NCBI RefSeq assembly: GCF_903166585.1
Contig: NZ_CAESCM010000009.1
Span: 62,001-126,000, forward strand
Direction: 5' to 3'
DNA from: Pedobacter ghigonis
GTDB lineage: Bacteria; Bacteroidota; Bacteroidia; Sphingobacteriales; Sphingobacteriaceae
DNA length: 64,000 bases
Positions 61,786-64,000 of this stretch are shown here, piece after piece. Each line of letters begins with the position of its first letter. The first letter of the stretch is position 1. The position numbers and the translations under genes were made by a program. A model generated the notes under the pieces. That model saw only the letters and a program-made list of their open reading frames with translations. It was not told where the DNA came from and ran no database searches.

Positions 61786-63339
61786 TTATCTCGGCGAATA
61801 GGTAACTACCGGAATAATCATCTCTTCGAGCGAAATCCCGCCGTGCTGAAAGGTTTCGTTATAGTAATTTACAAACTGGTTGTAATTGTTCGGATATACG
61901 AAATAACTGTCTTCGCGGGCAAAAATATAACTGCTGCTGATGTTGATTTTTGGCAACATGGCATCATGCGGGTTTTTAATCAGGAAAACATCTTTAGCGT
62001 TAAAGTTCAGGTTTCTGCCCTGTTTATACCTCAAATTGGTATTCGTGCTTCTATCGCCAATAACCTTAACGGGCTTTTTAACGCGGATGGTACCATGATC
62101 GGTGGTGATGATTACCTTAACTTTTTTCTGCGATATTTTCTTCAACAAATCCCAAAGCGGCGAATGCTCAAACCAAGATAAGGTTAACGAGCGGTAGGCG
62201 GCATCATCGTTGGCCAGCTCGCGAATCATCTGCATATCTGTACGTGCATGGCTCAGCATATCAACAAAGTTGAAAACAATGGCATTAAAATCGTTTTGCA
62301 ACAGGTTGTTGGTTTGATCTACCAAATCCTTACCCTGCTCAAAAGTTAAAATTTTATTGTAGCTGAATTTGCAGTCCCTGCGCAGGGTACGTTTAATGTT
62401 ATCGGCCAGAAATGCTTCTTCATGCATATTTTTTCCGCCCTCATCGTCGTCATTTTGCCAAAGCTGAGGGAAACGTTTTTCCATATCCAAAGGCATTAAG
62501 CCCGAAAAGATGGAGTTTCTGGCATACTGGGTTGCCGTTGGCAGAATACTGCTGTACATATCCTCCTCATCAATACGGAAGTACTCCGAAATTAAAGGGT
62601 TAATGATTTTCCACTGGTCGTAACGCAAATTATCGATCAGGATAAAAAACACAGGGGTAGTTTCGTTAATGTGCGGGAAAGCCTTCTTCTTTAACAGCTC
62701 GTTCGAAAACAAGGGCGCTTTATCCTTTTCCTTAATCCAGCCTAAATAGTGCTCCTCAACAAATTTCGAAAATTGTGTATTGGCTTCCTGTTTCTGCATG
62801 GTTAAAATTTCGTGCATTTGCGGGTCATCCAGTTTCTCCAGCTCCAGCTCCCAGAAAACAATCTTTTTGTAAACATCCACCCACTCTTCGTAGTTCAGTT
62901 TATCGCCAAGAGTCATGCCCAAACGGCGGAAATCCTGCTGGTAGGCCATCGATGTTTTTTCGCTCACCAAACGCTTGTTATCAATTAGCTTTTTAATGGT
63001 TAGCAGTACTTGTTTCGGATTAACCGGCTTAATCAGATAATCATCGATTTTGCTCCCAATGGCATCTTCCATCAGGTTTTCTTCTTCACTTTTGGTAATG
63101 AGTACCACCGGCACATCCGGATTCAGGTTTTTAATGGCTCCAAGCGTTTCAATTCCACTCATTCCCGGCATATTTTCATCTAAAAATACCAGGTCGAAAT
63201 GTGATTTTCCGAATGCTTCGAGCGCATCGTTCCCGTTGGTAAATGTGGTTACATTATAACCTTTATCATTTAACAATAATATATGTGGTTTTAACAGGTC
63301 GATTTCATCATCGGCCCATAATATCTTAGTTTCTTGCAT
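61786..63339 (-). CDS. porX: PorX-type response regulator with PglZ phosphatase domain
   Basis: 517 residues. Receiver: 'ILWADDEIDLLKPHI', Asp54 in 'LVFLDENMPGMSG', Lys104 in 'DYLIKPVNPK'. A helical linker follows (~125-210). PglZ/alkaline phosphatase fold: 'FFILIDNLRYDQWK' (Asp236), candidate nucleophile Thr270 in 'LPTATQYARN', 'VNFVDMLSH' type Asp360/His364 and 'ITTDHGTIRV' (Asp414, His415). PorX controls T9SS genes with PorY and SigP in Porphyromonas gingivalis; length and order match closely. A type B cargo/PorP pair lies at the other end of the window. Terminated behind; upstream is an HD gene in the opposite direction. Confidence 0.95.
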   Translation of the reverse strand: MQETKILWADDEIDLLKPHILLLNDKGYNVTTFTNGNDALEAFGKSHFDLVFLDENMPGMSGIETLGAIKNLNPDVPVVLITKSEEENLMEDAIGSKIDDYLIKPVNPKQVLLTIKKLIDNKRLVSEKTSMAYQQDFRRLGMTLGDKLNYEEWVDVYKKIVFWELELEKLDDPQMHEILTMQKQEANTQFSKFVEEHYLGWIKEKDKAPLFSNELLKKKAFPHINETTPVFFILIDNLRYDQWKIINPLISEYFRIDEEDMYSSILPTATQYARNSIFSGLMPLDMEKRFPQLWQNDDDEGGKNMHEEAFLADNIKRTLRRDCKFSYNKILTFEQGKDLVDQTNNLLQNDFNAIVFNFVDMLSHARTDMQMIRELANDDAAYRSLTLSWFEHSPLWDLLKKISQKKVKVIITTDHGTIRVKKPVKVIGDRSTNTNLRYKQGRNLNFNAKDVFLIKNPHDAMLPKINISSSYIFAREDSYFVYPNNYNQFVNYYNETFQHGGISLEEMIIPVVTYSPR

Positions 63340-63450
63340 GTTTATGTAAAAATAGGTATGTATTGCCTTTTAATTTTGGCAGGTAAATCAAACTCTAAAT
63401 AAAAATAGCAATTTTTGTACCGTATCTGTCTATTTAACTATTTTTAACGA

Positions 63451-64000
63451 TTGAACAAGAAGAAAATCATAAATGATCCGGTTTACGGTTTCATCAGCAT
63501 ACCATCGGCCTTAGTTTACGATGTAATATCGCATCCCTATTTCCAGCGGCTGCGCTACATTAAACAACTGGGCATGACCCATTTGGTTTATCCTGGAGCA
63601 TTGCACACCCGTTTTCACCATGCCCTGGGCGCCATGCATTTGATGTGTTTGGCCATTAGCCTGCTAAGAAGCAAAGGACATGACATTACCGAAGGTGAAG
63701 AAGAAGCCGCCATTTTGGCCATTTTACTGCATGACATTGGTCATGGGCCTTTTTCGCACGCACTCGAACATTCGCTGGTTACAGGTATTAAGCACGAAGA
63801 CATTTCGGCTAAGCTGATGAACGACCTGAATATCCATTTCGACGGACGCTTAACACATGCCATCGAGATTTTTAACGGTACCTATCCTAAAAAGTTTTTA
63901 CACCAGTTAATTTCGGGTCAGCTCGATTTAGACCGGATGGATTATTTGAACCGCGACAGCTTCTTTACCGGTGTAAGCGAAGGGGTAATCAGCTTCGACC
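63451..64000 (+). CDS. HD superfamily phosphohydrolase (3' partial)
   Basis: 183 codons are visible; the gene runs off the window. A TTG at 63451 is the only start: an in-frame TAA stands at 63445 and no ATG occurs in the first ~35 codons. It begins NKKKIINDPVYGFISIPSA. The HD metal site is 'HTRFHHALGAMHLM' and 'ILLHDIGHGPFSHALEHSL'. Later 'QLISGQLDLDRMDYLNRDSFFTGVSEGVIS' is typical of the dNTPase-like HD group common beside porX in Bacteroidota. Substrate unknown. It is divergent from porX. Confidence 0.9.
   Translation, partial: MNKKKIINDPVYGFISIPSALVYDVISHPYFQRLRYIKQLGMTHLVYPGALHTRFHHALGAMHLMCLAISLLRSKGHDITEGEEEAAILAILLHDIGHGPFSHALEHSLVTGIKHEDISAKLMNDLNIHFDGRLTHAIEIFNGTYPKKFLHQLISGQLDLDRMDYLNRDSFFTGVSEGVISFD

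Overview
The window reads as ordinary chromosome of a Bacteroidota bacterium, most probably Sphingobacteriaceae (Pedobacter-like). This is inferred from gene families: a gliding-motility/type IX secretion (T9SS) type B C-terminal domain protein paired with a PorP/SprF protein, the T9SS regulator PorX, DUF5117/5118-type zinc metalloproteases, and several ECF sigma/anti-sigma pairs. TAnnTTTG promoter boxes, AT-rich leaders without clear Shine-Dalgarno sites, and intergenic repeats of the 'CCGCAAAG', 'CACAGAG' and 'GTCATTnCGAGG' kinds fit as well. I recognise no phage, insertion sequence, CRISPR array, rRNA or tRNA.

Layout. 1-4.7 kb: T9SS-type cargo with its PorP/SprF partner, MgtC, RDD protein. 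4.8-11 kb: serine dehydratase, C1 peptidase, AEC transporter, Dps, DEAD-box helicase. 11.2-14.1 kb: a small stress-like cluster (Cys/His-rich Hsp20, a glycosyltransferase fragment, two small membrane proteins, an ECF sigma factor with a small membrane partner). 14.2-17.1 kb: PanE-like reductase whose 3' end is tandemly duplicated, a beta-propeller-like lipoprotein, DUF4197. 17.3-19.2 kb: ECF sigma plus an anti-sigma-like/CarboxypepD_reg/TonB-like fusion. 19.7-22.6 kb: phosphate block (PiT, DUF47, PhoR-like kinase) with a Pho-box-like repeat. 22.8-27.6 kb: probable operon miaB, sigma-54 activator, lptE, unknown protein, secG.

27.8-33 kb: two tandem paralogous AsmA-like proteins, LemA and DUF3137. 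33.1-40 kb: a six-gene signalling island (receiver, CheB esterase, CheR methyltransferase, receiver, CHASE3-GAF hybrid kinase with three receivers, REC-HK), with no CheA, CheW or chemoreceptor in view. 40-49 kb: metallopeptidase, gltX, kinase-DinB-hotdog operon, serine hydrolase, Crp/Fnr regulator, Gdx/SugE exporter, ECF sigma/anti-sigma. 49-61 kb: hydrolase, cold-shock protein, exported proteins, large metalloprotease, aspartyl protease, PBP4-type carboxypeptidase, PLP enzyme, SixA-like phosphatase, VanX-like dipeptidase, alanine dehydrogenase. 61-64 kb: TsaE, PorX and a partial HD phosphohydrolase.

Most genes are recognisable housekeeping or envelope functions. The features most worth follow-up are the CheB/CheR-kinase island, the Pho-box-like element before the DUF47-PiT operon, the Hsp20/glycosyltransferase-fragment cluster, the sigma/anti-sigma-TonB fusion, and several structured intergenic repeats. 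I see no single clearly undescribed system.
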